15,782 nucleotides of DNA from the NCBI GenBank assembly GCA_903886165.1, contig CAISLL010000240.1, forward strand, positions 1-15,782, given 5' to 3'. The stretch is from an uncultured beta proteobacterium. Lineage in GTDB: Bacteria > Pseudomonadota > Gammaproteobacteria > Burkholderiales > Burkholderiaceae_C. The notes beneath the pieces are model-generated. The model ran no database searches. It was given only the letters and a program-made list of their open reading frames with translations, and was not told the DNA's origin. The position numbers were made by a program, and so were the translations under genes. Shown here piece by piece: positions 7,375-14,798 of this stretch. Positions within the stretch are counted from its first letter, which is position 1; every line of letters begins with the position of its first letter.

Positions 7375-7490
7375 GGGTCAAGCCTTCGGTTGGTCCATCC
7401 AATTGACCCGAATGCACCACGCTTGCGAATTGTCAACAGCGTGAAACGGGTGAAACCTATCCTTCAGACGCTGCGTTGACAGCCTGTCAA
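7375..7490. promoter_or_regulatory. Cluster of five TTGAC/GTCAA half-sites
   Basis: GTCAA or its complement TTGAC occurs at 7377-7381, 7403-7407, 7432-7436, 7476-7480 and 7486-7490. The first two form GGGTCAA-N21-TTGACCC and the last two form TTGACA-GCC-TGTCAA, both perfect inverted repeats. About 0.2 such pentamers would be expected by chance in a stretch this long. The array lies upstream of the first kinase gene and, on the other strand, upstream of the nitroreductase remnant. It may be an operator array for the two-component operon or for the lost gene. The binding protein is unknown. Confidence 0.45.
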
Positions 7491-7512
7491 TGGCCAGCAA
7501 ATTTTCAACTTT

Positions 7513-7901
7513 AGCGACGCGGGGCTTTGCACAACGGCCTGTGCCACTACGCGGCGCTGGCCCACGCGCTTCATCTGGTGCGCGCCACCGATGTGCGCCG
7601 CGTCACCGGCTACCAGGACTTTGTCGACACCGCGCCGCTCGACCTGATCATGGTGGCTGACTACGCACGCATGAAACTGGTGCCGGTGTCGCAGCGCATG
7701 ACCTACGCCTATGCCTTTGCCGGTGCGATGGCTCAAAACGTGTACCTGTACTGTACCTCCGAGGGGCTGGCCACCGTCATCCATGCCTGGCGGGACCGTG
7801 ATGCGCTGTCGAGGGCAATGGGCCTGGGCTACGGGCAGCAGTTTTTGCTGTCACAAAATGTCGGGCACAAGGCGCCCTACCCTCTTTTGCCCCCAAAATA
7901 A
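7513..7901 (+). pseudogene. C-terminal remnant of a SagB-type nitroreductase-family oxidoreductase
   Basis: About 125 residues match the C-terminal half of SagB-type or nitroreductase-like FMN enzymes: LIMVADYARM, then AGAMAQNVYLYCTSEGLAT, then MGLGYGQQFLLSQNVGHKA. These segments normally form the FMN-binding and dimer region and the closing strand. The N-terminal third or more, including the RRSxR-type FMN phosphate-binding motif, is absent. The sequence upstream (7272-7512) encodes nothing like it on the plus strand. No ribosome binding site precedes the only nearby start (TTG at 7527). The frame ends with a tail, PYPLLPPK, just 20 nt from the convergent response regulator. It is best read as a gene broken by a 5' deletion. 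A functional short protein is unlikely, since the cofactor site is incomplete. Confidence 0.72.
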
Positions 7902-7921
7902 TTGCCTTAAGGACCCGGACA

Positions 7922-8569
7922 CTAACGCGCGCCTGTCCGTTCACGCTGCGAGACCAACAGGGCTGCCTCCACGCGGCTACGGACCTGCAATTTCTGAAGA
8001 ATATTGGTGACATAGTGCTTGATGGTCTTCTCTGACAAGAACAGGCGCTCGCCAATTTCCCGGTTCATCAAACCGGATCCGATCAGACCCAAAATGTTGC
8101 GCTCGCGTTCCGTCAGTTCCTGCAGCGGGTCTGGTGCCTTGCCCTGAGTCAGCGACACCAACATTTCTGCTGCGAGGGACGGTGACACATACACCTCACC
8201 TGCAGCAGCAGTTTGCACCACGTTGGTCAACTCACGGGCCGAAACCCCCTTCAGCACATAGGCTCTGGCACCGGCCTTGAATGCTGCAATCAATTTGTCC
8301 TTGTCTTCTGACACAGTCAGCATCACGATGGTGGTTGCTGGACAGGCGACGTTGATTTTTTCTGCGGTCACCAGTCCACTCCAGCCTGGCATGCTGATGT
8401 CGAGCAGCACAACATCAGGCAACAACTCGCGCGCCAATCTGAGTGCATCCTCGCCGGAAGATGTCTCGCCCACCACCTGGAGCTTGGGATCAGAACCCAG
8501 GGAGTGAACTACCCCCTGGCGAAACAATGGATGGTCATCCACTACAAGCACACGAATTTGTTCAGTCAT
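7922..8569 (-). CDS. NarL/FixJ-family response regulator (second pair)
   Basis: A 215-residue regulator. The receiver (about 5-122) has D11-D12, phospho-acceptor D57 in VVLLDISMPG, T85 and K107 in VLKG. The LuxR helix-turn-helix spans about 150-205 (LTERERNILGLIGSG, EKTIKHYVTNILQKL), close to the UhpA/NarL/DegU style. The ATG at 8569 has GGAG 7 nt upstream, inside the end of the kinase gene. The kinase stop at 8562 lies inside this gene, an 8-nt overlap that points to coupled translation. The regulon is not visible; the repeat-rich region upstream of its own operon and the divergent small-protein gene are natural candidates. Confidence 0.95.
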   Translation of the reverse strand: MTEQIRVLVVDDHPLFRQGVVHSLGSDPKLQVVGETSSGEDALRLARELLPDVVLLDISMPGWSGLVTAEKINVACPATTIVMLTVSEDKDKLIAAFKAGARAYVLKGVSARELTNVVQTAAAGEVYVSPSLAAEMLVSLTQGKAPDPLQELTERERNILGLIGSGLMNREIGERLFLSEKTIKHYVTNILQKLQVRSRVEAALLVSQRERTGAR

Positions 8570-9971
8570 AACTCATCTCCGGAACCACCAATGGCAAATG
8601 AACGCGGATCACGGTGCCCTGGGTCGGCCGGCTCAGCACCTCGAAAGTTCCACCAAGCACCTCAACCCGCTCACGCATGCCAATCAGGCCCAAATGCCCT
8701 TGCCGAATTGCTTCTTGCGGGTCAAACCCAGGACCGCTGTCGCCAACAACGACTAGCAGCCCCTGTCCATCAAGCCGAAGCTCAACCCGCTGGCCGGCTC
8801 CTGCTGCATGGCGAAAACCGTTTGCCAACGATTCCTGCAGCAAGCGATACAAGGCGATCTTGACTGGAAGGGAAGCTGTGGGGGAGAGTTCAACCCCAGA
8901 CAATGCAACTTTTGCGGTAGTTTTGTCCTCAAAATCACGCACGGCCCGGGCGGCAATTTCGCCAATGGAAAGCTGGTCTATCTCAGGCAACTGCAACCCA
9001 GTACAGATCACACGCAAATCGGCCAGCGCAGAGGAAATGGCTGAATGCACAGGTTGCAGGCGCTCGGCTGCGAATTCCGCGCCCGCCGGCCCGCCAGGGC
9101 ATGCTGAAAAAGACTCGGTGACCGATTCAAAACGCATCAGGGCAAAGCCGAGGTCCTGACCCGGCCCATCGTGTAGATCCGCCGAAATGCGGCGGAGGTA
9201 AATTTCGTTGAGCGCCGTGGTGCTGGCGGCAGCCCGGCGCACACGGTCATGCAGTTGGGTGTTCTGCTCGTTGAGCGCAGTGAGTTGTTTGACCTTTTCA
9301 CCAAGTTGCAAGCGCTGCAGATCAATGGTTTGACTGCCGCGGCGCACCAAAGTAAAAAGCAACAGGTACATCACCGCCGTGACCGAAGCCACCACCAACC
9401 AGCTCTTGCGCTGGGCGGCAGACGACGCATGTGTGACTTCATCAACCGTCTGGTAAAACTCTGCAACGGCGATCACTTTACCAAGACCCGTGGCGTGGAT
9501 CGGAATATAGGTTTCAACCAAACGCGTGTATTTGCTTGTCTCCTGCGCATTTTCTGCCGCAGAAAGTTCGCTGATTTCCGAGTGCACGCGCCCGGCCAGC
9601 GCCTCGGTCATGCCTTCCCCTAGTGGAAAGGTTTTACCAATCTGGGATGCGTCTGCGCTGTAAAGAATTCGGCCATCCGTGCGCCAGACCTTGAAAGCCA
9701 CGATCCGTTTGCCAAGTTGTGTCTGGGTCAACAATTCCCCCAATGCTTTTTGGTCAGACGCTCGAAGTGCATTCTCGTTCAGCAAAACCTGCACATGCGG
9801 TGCCACAAAACTGTCCACATAGAGGCCGCTGACGCCGCCCATGCTTTCTGCCACACGCTCTTCGACCTGGCGGCCAACCAGGTAGCCAATGACAAGCATG
9901 CCCGACAGCAACACCGGAAAACTCGCCAGCAGATACTGGCGCGACAGACTGGAGCGGACAAACGAAATCAC
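8562..9971 (-). CDS. Membrane-bound sensor histidine kinase, HisKA_3 type (second pair)
   Basis: A 469-residue kinase. Transmembrane segment 1 lies at about 13-32 and segment 2 at about 191-210. Between them is a periplasmic domain of about 155 residues that contains GRILYSADASQIGKTFP, a pattern typical of cache-like extracellular sensor domains. A coiled-coil linker (about 213-245) leads to the HisKA_3 H-box ADLHDGPGQDLG with H267. The ATPase domain shows LQESLANGFRHA (N384), GDSGPGFDP (410-418) and GHLGLIGMRERVEVLGG (426-442). The start is the GTG at 9971, because a perfect AGGAGG lies 7 nt upstream at 9979-9984. A longer GTG start at 10019 has no such site and would put a non-membrane tail before segment 1. 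It overlaps its response regulator by 8 nt. The ligand is not deducible. Confidence 0.93.
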   Translation of the reverse strand: MISFVRSSLSRQYLLASFPVLLSGMLVIGYLVGRQVEERVAESMGGVSGLYVDSFVAPHVQVLLNENALRASDQKALGELLTQTQLGKRIVAFKVWRTDGRILYSADASQIGKTFPLGEGMTEALAGRVHSEISELSAAENAQETSKYTRLVETYIPIHATGLGKVIAVAEFYQTVDEVTHASSAAQRKSWLVVASVTAVMYLLLFTLVRRGSQTIDLQRLQLGEKVKQLTALNEQNTQLHDRVRRAAASTTALNEIYLRRISADLHDGPGQDLGFALMRFESVTESFSACPGGPAGAEFAAERLQPVHSAISSALADLRVICTGLQLPEIDQLSIGEIAARAVRDFEDKTTAKVALSGVELSPTASLPVKIALYRLLQESLANGFRHAAGAGQRVELRLDGQGLLVVVGDSGPGFDPQEAIRQGHLGLIGMRERVEVLGGTFEVLSRPTQGTVIRVHLPLVVPEMSYD

Positions 9972-10038
9972 GGCATGACCTCCTGGTGACAGGTTAACAC
10001 CAAGCTGTCGGTGATCCACCTGATGCCTCCGAGATCGG

Positions 10039-10112
10039 GACCAAGGTCTGATGATTTCGCGACCAAGGCCGGAGCCAAATCGCGACTCTCGTACGTGGTT
10101 TTTTTTCCCACG
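10039..10112. repeat. Direct repeats and T-loop hairpin upstream of the second two-component operon
   Basis: GACCAAGG occurs at 10039-10046 and 10061-10068, starts 22 bp apart, which places both copies on the same DNA face. TCGCGAC occurs at 10057-10063 and 10080-10086. CGTGG (10094-10098) and CCACG (10108-10112) form a 5-bp stem around a run of eight T. The block lies 68-141 nt upstream of the kinase start on the minus strand. It looks like a binding region rather than a terminator, since no plus-strand gene ends there. Function is inferred. Confidence 0.35.
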
Positions 10113-10130
10113 CCGATCGACACTGCAACC

Positions 10131-10199
10131 AAGTGAACAGCAACAGAATCAGTGGCAAGTGACTGGTTCTGCAGCCAAGACACTGAAAACCGTTCACTT
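10131..10199. promoter_or_regulatory. AAGTGAAC/GTTCACTT inverted repeat with an internal AAGTGA copy
   Basis: AAGTGAAC at 10131-10138 and its exact complement GTTCACTT at 10192-10199 flank a 53-bp spacer. The spacer contains a further AAGTGAC (10157-10163) in the same orientation as the first, 26 bp from it. The cluster lies between the divergent kinase and small-protein genes, 46 nt upstream of the latter's start. It could be an operator for the second response regulator. I found no clear -35/-10 pair here. Confidence 0.35.
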
Positions 10200-10206
10200 T
10201 TTTGCA

Positions 10207-10230
10207 AACCTTTTAACCTTTTAACCTTTT
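10207..10230 (+). repeat. Three perfect tandem copies of AACCTTTT in a 5' leader
   Basis: The 8-bp unit AACCTTTT is repeated three times without a mismatch, ending 3 nt before the GGAG ribosome binding site of the small exported protein gene. Short perfect tandem repeats can gain or lose units by slippage, and copy change here would alter promoter or leader spacing without touching the coding frame. Whether the number varies cannot be seen from one sequence. Confidence 0.7.
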
Positions 10231-10244
10231 ACTGGAGAAATATC

Positions 10245-10574
10245 ATGACCAAATCTTCCAAAATTGCTTTCGTGATCAGTGCCCTGCTCACAGGCGCCGC
10301 CTTCACGACCACCGCCTCGGCTCTGACCGTGGTCAATCAGCCGATGACACACAGTGCGTTCAACAGCCCGCTGGTGAACATGGCAGACCAACTGGCCCGC
10401 CGTGGTGCCGACGACACCGGTGCCGATGACCGTGGGGGCCGTGGTCGTCGTGGCGGTGAAGGCGCTGGCCACCCAGCCATTGAAGTGTCAGACCAACTGG
10501 CCCGCGGTGGTGCAGATGATGCCGGTCCTGATGACCGTGGTGGCCGCCGCGGTGGTCGCGGTGGTCGGGGCTGA
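10245..10574 (+). CDS. Small exported Asp/Gly/Arg-rich repeat protein, unknown function
   Basis: A 109-residue protein of no family I recognise. The ATG at 10245 has GGAG 7 nt upstream. Residues 1-26 form a clear Sec signal peptide with a Lys near the start, a core of about 8-22 and likely cleavage after TASA. The mature part of about 83 residues opens with LTVVNQPMTHSAFNSPL and then carries two copies, 35 residues apart, of a 20-residue unit (48-67 and 83-102) that starts DQLAR, contains ADD and DDRGG, and agrees at 16 of 20 positions. A Gly/Arg tail (RRGGRGGRG) ends the protein. There is no cysteine and no further hydrophobic segment, so it is probably periplasmic or secreted and disordered. 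The acidic clusters could bind cations and the Arg/Gly tail nucleic acid or anionic polymer, but this is speculation. It is divergent from the second two-component operon. Confidence 0.8.
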   Translation: MTKSSKIAFVISALLTGAAFTTTASALTVVNQPMTHSAFNSPLVNMADQLARRGADDTGADDRGGRGRRGGEGAGHPAIEVSDQLARGGADDAGPDDRGGRRGGRGGRG

Positions 10575-10596
10575 TGGTTTGTTAATCTGGCCTGAT

Positions 10597-10620
10597 GGGC
10601 CGGGATGCTTTCCCCGGCCC
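10597..10620. terminator. Strong GC hairpin between the small-protein gene and hrpA
   Basis: GGGCCGGG (10597-10604) pairs perfectly with CCCGGCCC (10613-10620) around an 8-nt loop. It lies 22 nt past the stop of the small-protein gene and 49 nt past the stop of convergent hrpA. No T-run follows on either strand, so it is not a textbook intrinsic terminator. It may still protect mRNA 3' ends or help end transcription from both sides. Confidence 0.5.
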
Positions 10621-10668
10621 GGCGTATCAGCCAGGTCGGCAAGTTCACGTGTCAAATGCTGATCTGCT

Positions 10669-13600
10669 TCACCCCAATTGCGCCCACGCCTTCTCCAGGC
10701 GTTTCACACTGACCGGTTGCGGCGTGCGCAGCTCCTGGGCGAAAAAGCTCACGCGCAGTTCTTCGAGCAGCCAGCGGAAATCCTGCAGACGCTCATCCGG
10801 CACGCCCTTGCGCTCTGCCAGCAGGCGCCAGTAACGCTGCTCCAGCGGCTGCAGCTCTTTCAAACGTGCCAAGTCACGGGCCGGGTCGGCACGGTACTTT
10901 TCCAGCCGTGCGGTGATCGCCTTCTGGTAGCGTGCAAAGTGCTGCAGCGCGCCCCAGGGCGTCACGCTGAGGAACTTCTTGGGCATCAGGCGGGCCAGCT
11001 GCTGGGCCGCATCCGCCGTGGCCTCGGGCGCGTTTTTGCTGTCCTTGATCTTGCGCACGGCCACCGCATATTCGGCCAGAATGACAGCACCCAGGCGCGC
11101 CACCTCGGTGCAGATCAGGGTCAGCCGCCCCCTGCCCTCGTCCACCCGTTTCTTGAACGCAAATTCATCGGTGGGCAACGGGTCAAGCAAAAAGGCCCGA
11201 TCGAGTGCTACCTGAATGATCTGCTCACGCAGCTCTTCCAGCGTGCCACCTGTGCCAGAGCCGTCCGGGTTTTTGCCGACCTGCATGTAGGTGACGGCCA
11301 TTTTTTGCAGCTCAGGCACGTTCTTTTCGAGGTACTTGAGGGCGTCCCTGATTTGCAGGGCAAACAGGCGACGCAGGCCGGCGCGGTGTTTGACCGCTGC
11401 CACGTCGGGTTCGTCAAACACCTCGATGCTCACCGCGTCTCCCGCATCCAGCAGTGCCGGGTAACCAATCAGGGTCTGGCCGCCTTTCAGGATCTCCAAT
11501 AATTCGGGCAGTTCACCAAACGTCCACGCGGTGTGCTTGGCACCAGCGGCTGCAGCTGCCTTAGGTGCGATATTATTTGCTATATTATTTGTATCTGCTT
11601 GCGCTTTATCTGTAAGGGGTAGAGGCCTGTTTTCTACAAATTTAGGCGCAGATTCAGTCGCCTTGGCCATCTTGAGCCCCGCCAGCGTCTGGAAAGCACC
11701 GCGGGCCTGTGCGCCGAGTTCTGCCTTCAGGGCGCCCAGATTGCGACCCGTGCCGAGTTGCCGGCCGTGTTCATCCACCACCCGAAAGTTCATGAAGAAG
11801 TGCGGCACCAACATGTCGACCTTGATGTCGGCGCGCACCACATCCACGGCGGTGGCCAGCCGCACCAGCTTCAGCACGGCTTCAATCAGGGAGCCGTGGC
11901 CAAACACCTCGGGCACGTTCAAGGCCTCGGCCATTTTGTTGGCACTCTCTGGCAGCGGCACCAGGCGTGAACGGGGTCGCTGGTGCAAGGTTTTGAGCAG
12001 CGCCTGAATCTTGTCTTTGAGCATGCCGGGCACCAGCCACTCGCAGCGCTCTTCATTGACCTGGTTCAGTACAAAAATCGGCACTGTTACCGTTAAGCCG
12101 TCCTTGGCGTCACCCGGCTCGTGCAGATAAGTGGCGGCGCAATCCACACCACCCAGGCGGATGGTCTTGGGGAACGACTGGGTGGTGATGCCGGCCGCCT
12201 CGTGGCGCATCAGCTCTTCGCGGGTCAGCAGCAACAGCTTGCTGTTGCCCACCGGTGCCGCGCCACGCACCGGCATCGGCATCAGGTACTGCGGCTTCTT
12301 GCAAGCGTCGCGGTACCAGGCATCAAAGCTGTAGCCGCTGCACACATCGGCAGGCAGTTGCTGGTCATAAAAGGCGTAGATCAGTTCGTCGTCCACCAGC
12401 ACGTCTTGCCGGCGCGCCTTGTGCTCCAGGTCTTCCACCTGTTTGATGAGCTTGCGGTTGGCTTCCAGAAAAGGCCATTTGGCGTCCCACTGGCCGTTGA
12501 CCAGGGCCTCGCGAATGAAAATTTCACGTGCACCGGCCAGGTCCACCCGGCCATAGTTGACGCGCCGCCCGCTGTACACCACGATGCCATACAAGGTGGC
12601 GCGCTCCAGCGCATTCACTTCAGCCGACCTTTTTTCCCAGTGCGGGTCCAGCAACTGCTTTTTGAGCAAATGGCCACCAACTGTTTCCAGCCACTGCGGC
12701 TCAATGGCAGCAATGCCCCGACCAAACAGGCGGGTAGTTTCCACCAACTCGGCCGCCACAATCCAGCGGCCCGGCTTTTTGACCAGATGCGCCCCTGGGT
12801 GCGGGTAAAACTTGATGCTGCGCGCACCCAAATACTCGCCCGTGGCGCCATCGGATTCAAGCTTGCAGCCAATGTTACCGAGCAGACCCGCCAACATGGA
12901 GAGGTGCAATTGCTCGTAACTGGCAGGCTTGGTGTTGAGCCGCCATTTGTGCTCGGCCACCACGGTGTGCAGCTGTGAATAAATGTCACGCCACTCACGC
13001 ACCCGGCGCATGCTGACGAAGTTTTGCCGCAGCAGTTGTTCGTATTGCCGGTTACTCAGCTTGTGTTGCCCTTCACCGCCCTTGCCGTCGTTAATCCACT
13101 TCCACAGCCTCAAATAGCCGCTGAATTCACTCTTTTCGTCATCAAACTTGGCGTGTGCCTGGTCGGCCTGCTGTTGTGCTTCCATCGGGCGGTCGCGCAC
13201 GTCCTGCACCGACAGCGCCGAGGCAATCACCAGCACTTCGTCCAGCGCCTCACGGCTGCGGGCTTCCAGAATCATGCGGCCCACACGCGGGTCAAGCGGC
13301 AATTTGGCCAGCTCCTGGCCCATGCCGGTCAGCTCATTGGCGTCGTCCACGGCACCGAGTTCATTAAGCAGCTGGTAACCGTCGGCAATGGCGCGGCCCG
13401 AGGGCTTTTCAAGAAACGGGAAGTCTTCCACCACACCCAGGTGCAGCGACTTCATGCGCAAAATCACCCCGGCCAGTGAGCTGCGCAGAATTTCGGGGTC
13501 GGTAAAGCGTGGCCTGCTGTTGAAGTCTTTTTCGTCATAGAGCCGGATGCAGATGCCGTTGGCGACACGGCCACAACGCCCGGCGCGCTGGTTGGCCGAG

Positions 13601-14649
13601 CTTTGGCTGATCGGCTCCACCAGCAATTGCTCTACCTTGCTTCGAAAGCTGTAGCGCTTCATGCGCGCAGTGCCTGCGTCAATGACGTATTTGATGCCCG
13701 GCACCGTGAGTGAGGTCTCGGCCACGTTGGTGGCCAACACAATGCGTCGCCCGCTGTGGCTGTCAAAAATACGGTCCTGTTCAGCTTGGCTCAGACGGGC
13801 AAACAACGGCAGCACTTCAGCGCCTCTGAACACCGGCTGGTGGCTCAGGTGGCCACGCAGGTGGTCAGCGGCCTCACGGATTTCGCGCTCACCGGGCAAA
13901 AATACCAGAATGTCGCCACTGTTGTGGGCATCGCGCCAGAGTTCATCCACCGCATCAGAAATGGCGTTGTTCAGGTCGTAGTCGCGCGCTTCTTCAAACG
14001 GACGGTAACGCTGCTCCACTGGAAACATGCGCCCGGACACCATGATGATGGGGGCAGGACCTTTCCGACTGGCAAAGTGGTCGGCAAAACGCTGGGCATC
14101 AATGGTGGCCGAAGTCACCACGACTTTCAGATCTGGACGGCGCGGCAAAATTTGGCGCAGGTAACCCAGCAAGAAATCGATGTTCAGGCTGCGCTCGTGC
14201 GCCTCGTCAATGATGATGGTGTCGTAGGCTTTGAGCAGCGGGTCGGTTTGGGTCTCGGCCAACAAAATGCCGTCGGTCATCAGCTTGACCGAGGCCTCCC
14301 GGCCTAGACGGTCCTGAAACCGCACCTTGAAGCCGACCACGTCACCCGGCGTGGTGTTGAGCTCTTCTGCAATTCGCCTGGCGACGCTGCTGGCCGCAAT
14401 CCGGCGCGGCTGCGTGTGGCCAATGAGTTTGCCGCGCGGCGCCGGGCGGCCGTCCGCCAGAGTCTTCGGGTAGTTGCACAGCCCACGCCCCATCGCAAGG
14501 GCAATTTTCGGCAATTGCGTGGTCTTGCCAGAGCCGGTTTCGCCACATACGATGATGACCTGGTGCTGCGCAAGGGCTTCCATGATCTCTTCACGCTTGG
14601 CAGAAACCGGCAGGGATTCGGGGAATTCGATTTGCAGGGGTGAAAACAT
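10669..14649 (-). CDS. hrpA: ATP-dependent RNA helicase HrpA (DEAH box)
   Basis: A full-length 1326-residue member of the bacterial HrpA family (about 1300 in E. coli). Walker A GETGSGKT is at 36-43, the DEAH box at 148-151, SAT at 180-182 and QRAGRCGR (motif VI) at 354-361, followed by the winged-helix/ratchet region and a long C-terminal HrpA-specific domain. HrpA unwinds RNA using ATP and acts in mRNA processing and in rescue of stalled ribosomes. The ATG at 14649 is preferred because the protein then begins MFSPLQIEFPESLPVS, like other HrpA proteins; a TTG at 14682 would add 11 residues. No Shine-Dalgarno sequence precedes either start. Residues of about 1000-1028 are an AT-rich, Asn/Ala/Ile insert unlike the rest of the gene. 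The gene is convergent with the small-protein gene and divergent from the hydrolase. Confidence 0.97.
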   Translation of the reverse strand: MFSPLQIEFPESLPVSAKREEIMEALAQHQVIIVCGETGSGKTTQLPKIALAMGRGLCNYPKTLADGRPAPRGKLIGHTQPRRIAASSVARRIAEELNTTPGDVVGFKVRFQDRLGREASVKLMTDGILLAETQTDPLLKAYDTIIIDEAHERSLNIDFLLGYLRQILPRRPDLKVVVTSATIDAQRFADHFASRKGPAPIIMVSGRMFPVEQRYRPFEEARDYDLNNAISDAVDELWRDAHNSGDILVFLPGEREIREAADHLRGHLSHQPVFRGAEVLPLFARLSQAEQDRIFDSHSGRRIVLATNVAETSLTVPGIKYVIDAGTARMKRYSFRSKVEQLLVEPISQSSANQRAGRCGRVANGICIRLYDEKDFNSRPRFTDPEILRSSLAGVILRMKSLHLGVVEDFPFLEKPSGRAIADGYQLLNELGAVDDANELTGMGQELAKLPLDPRVGRMILEARSREALDEVLVIASALSVQDVRDRPMEAQQQADQAHAKFDDEKSEFSGYLRLWKWINDGKGGEGQHKLSNRQYEQLLRQNFVSMRRVREWRDIYSQLHTVVAEHKWRLNTKPASYEQLHLSMLAGLLGNIGCKLESDGATGEYLGARSIKFYPHPGAHLVKKPGRWIVAAELVETTRLFGRGIAAIEPQWLETVGGHLLKKQLLDPHWEKRSAEVNALERATLYGIVVYSGRRVNYGRVDLAGAREIFIREALVNGQWDAKWPFLEANRKLIKQVEDLEHKARRQDVLVDDELIYAFYDQQLPADVCSGYSFDAWYRDACKKPQYLMPMPVRGAAPVGNSKLLLLTREELMRHEAAGITTQSFPKTIRLGGVDCAATYLHEPGDAKDGLTVTVPIFVLNQVNEERCEWLVPGMLKDKIQALLKTLHQRPRSRLVPLPESANKMAEALNVPEVFGHGSLIEAVLKLVRLATAVDVVRADIKVDMLVPHFFMNFRVVDEHGRQLGTGRNLGALKAELGAQARGAFQTLAGLKMAKATESAPKFVENRPLPLTDKAQADTNNIANNIAPKAAAAAGAKHTAWTFGELPELLEILKGGQTLIGYPALLDAGDAVSIEVFDEPDVAAVKHRAGLRRLFALQIRDALKYLEKNVPELQKMAVTYMQVGKNPDGSGTGGTLEELREQIIQVALDRAFLLDPLPTDEFAFKKRVDEGRGRLTLICTEVARLGAVILAEYAVAVRKIKDSKNAPEATADAAQQLARLMPKKFLSVTPWGALQHFARYQKAITARLEKYRADPARDLARLKELQPLEQRYWRLLAERKGVPDERLQDFRWLLEELRVSFFAQELRTPQPVSVKRLEKAWAQLG
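11565..11650. repeat. AT-rich dispersed-repeat-like insert within hrpA
   Basis: This 86-bp stretch is much lower in GC than the flanking hrpA sequence. It contains ATATTATTTG twice (11570-11579 and 11582-11591, 12 bp or four codons apart), followed by CTGCTTGCGCTTTATC and AAGGGGTAGAGGCC. From memory, short repeats with the core TGCTTGCGCT and AAGGGCTAGAGGCC are scattered between genes in Comamonadaceae genomes; I could not verify this. Here it is read through in frame, giving an NNIANNIA-type linker without breaking the helicase. Confidence 0.55.
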
Positions 14650-14658
14650 TGGGCCATG

Positions 14659-14689
14659 ATTATCGAGGTTGTGTCGAGACAAGGTTCAA
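14659..14689 (-). promoter_or_regulatory. Possible hrpA promoter close to the start codon
   Basis: On the minus strand GATAAT (14664-14659, five of six matches to TATAAT) lies 9 nt before the hrpA ATG, and TTGAAC (14689-14684) lies 19 nt upstream of it. A transcript from here would start only a few bases before the ATG, matching the absence of a ribosome binding site. The 19-nt spacer is longer than ideal, so this is tentative. Confidence 0.3.
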
Positions 14690-14798
14690 GCACAATGGCT
14701 TTTGGCATGAATTGGCATAAAAGAAGCCAGCAATGCGGACTACATTGACTGTTGAGGGCAGGCATACTTGCCAACATGCAATTGTCAGGACATCCACC

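Noticed and set aside
9970..9977. ATG directly after AGGAGG in the second kinase leader
   Set aside because: It reads ATG-CCG-TGA and lies only 2 nt from the AGGAGG; the in-frame GTG 7 nt away is the sensible start.
10094..10112. T8 run with flanking CGTGG/CCACG as a terminator
   Set aside because: The T-run is in the loop rather than after the stem, and no plus-strand gene ends here.
10669..14649. Long plus-strand open frames opposite hrpA, such as 12121-12978
   Set aside because: They lie wholly antisense to a clear helicase gene, show no recognisable protein motifs and arise from GC-rich codon bias.
14702..14718. TTGGCAT repeated 10 bp apart, resembling a sigma-54 promoter before the hydrolase
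   Set aside because: The GG and GC elements are one base too close together, so the fixed sigma-54 spacing is not met.
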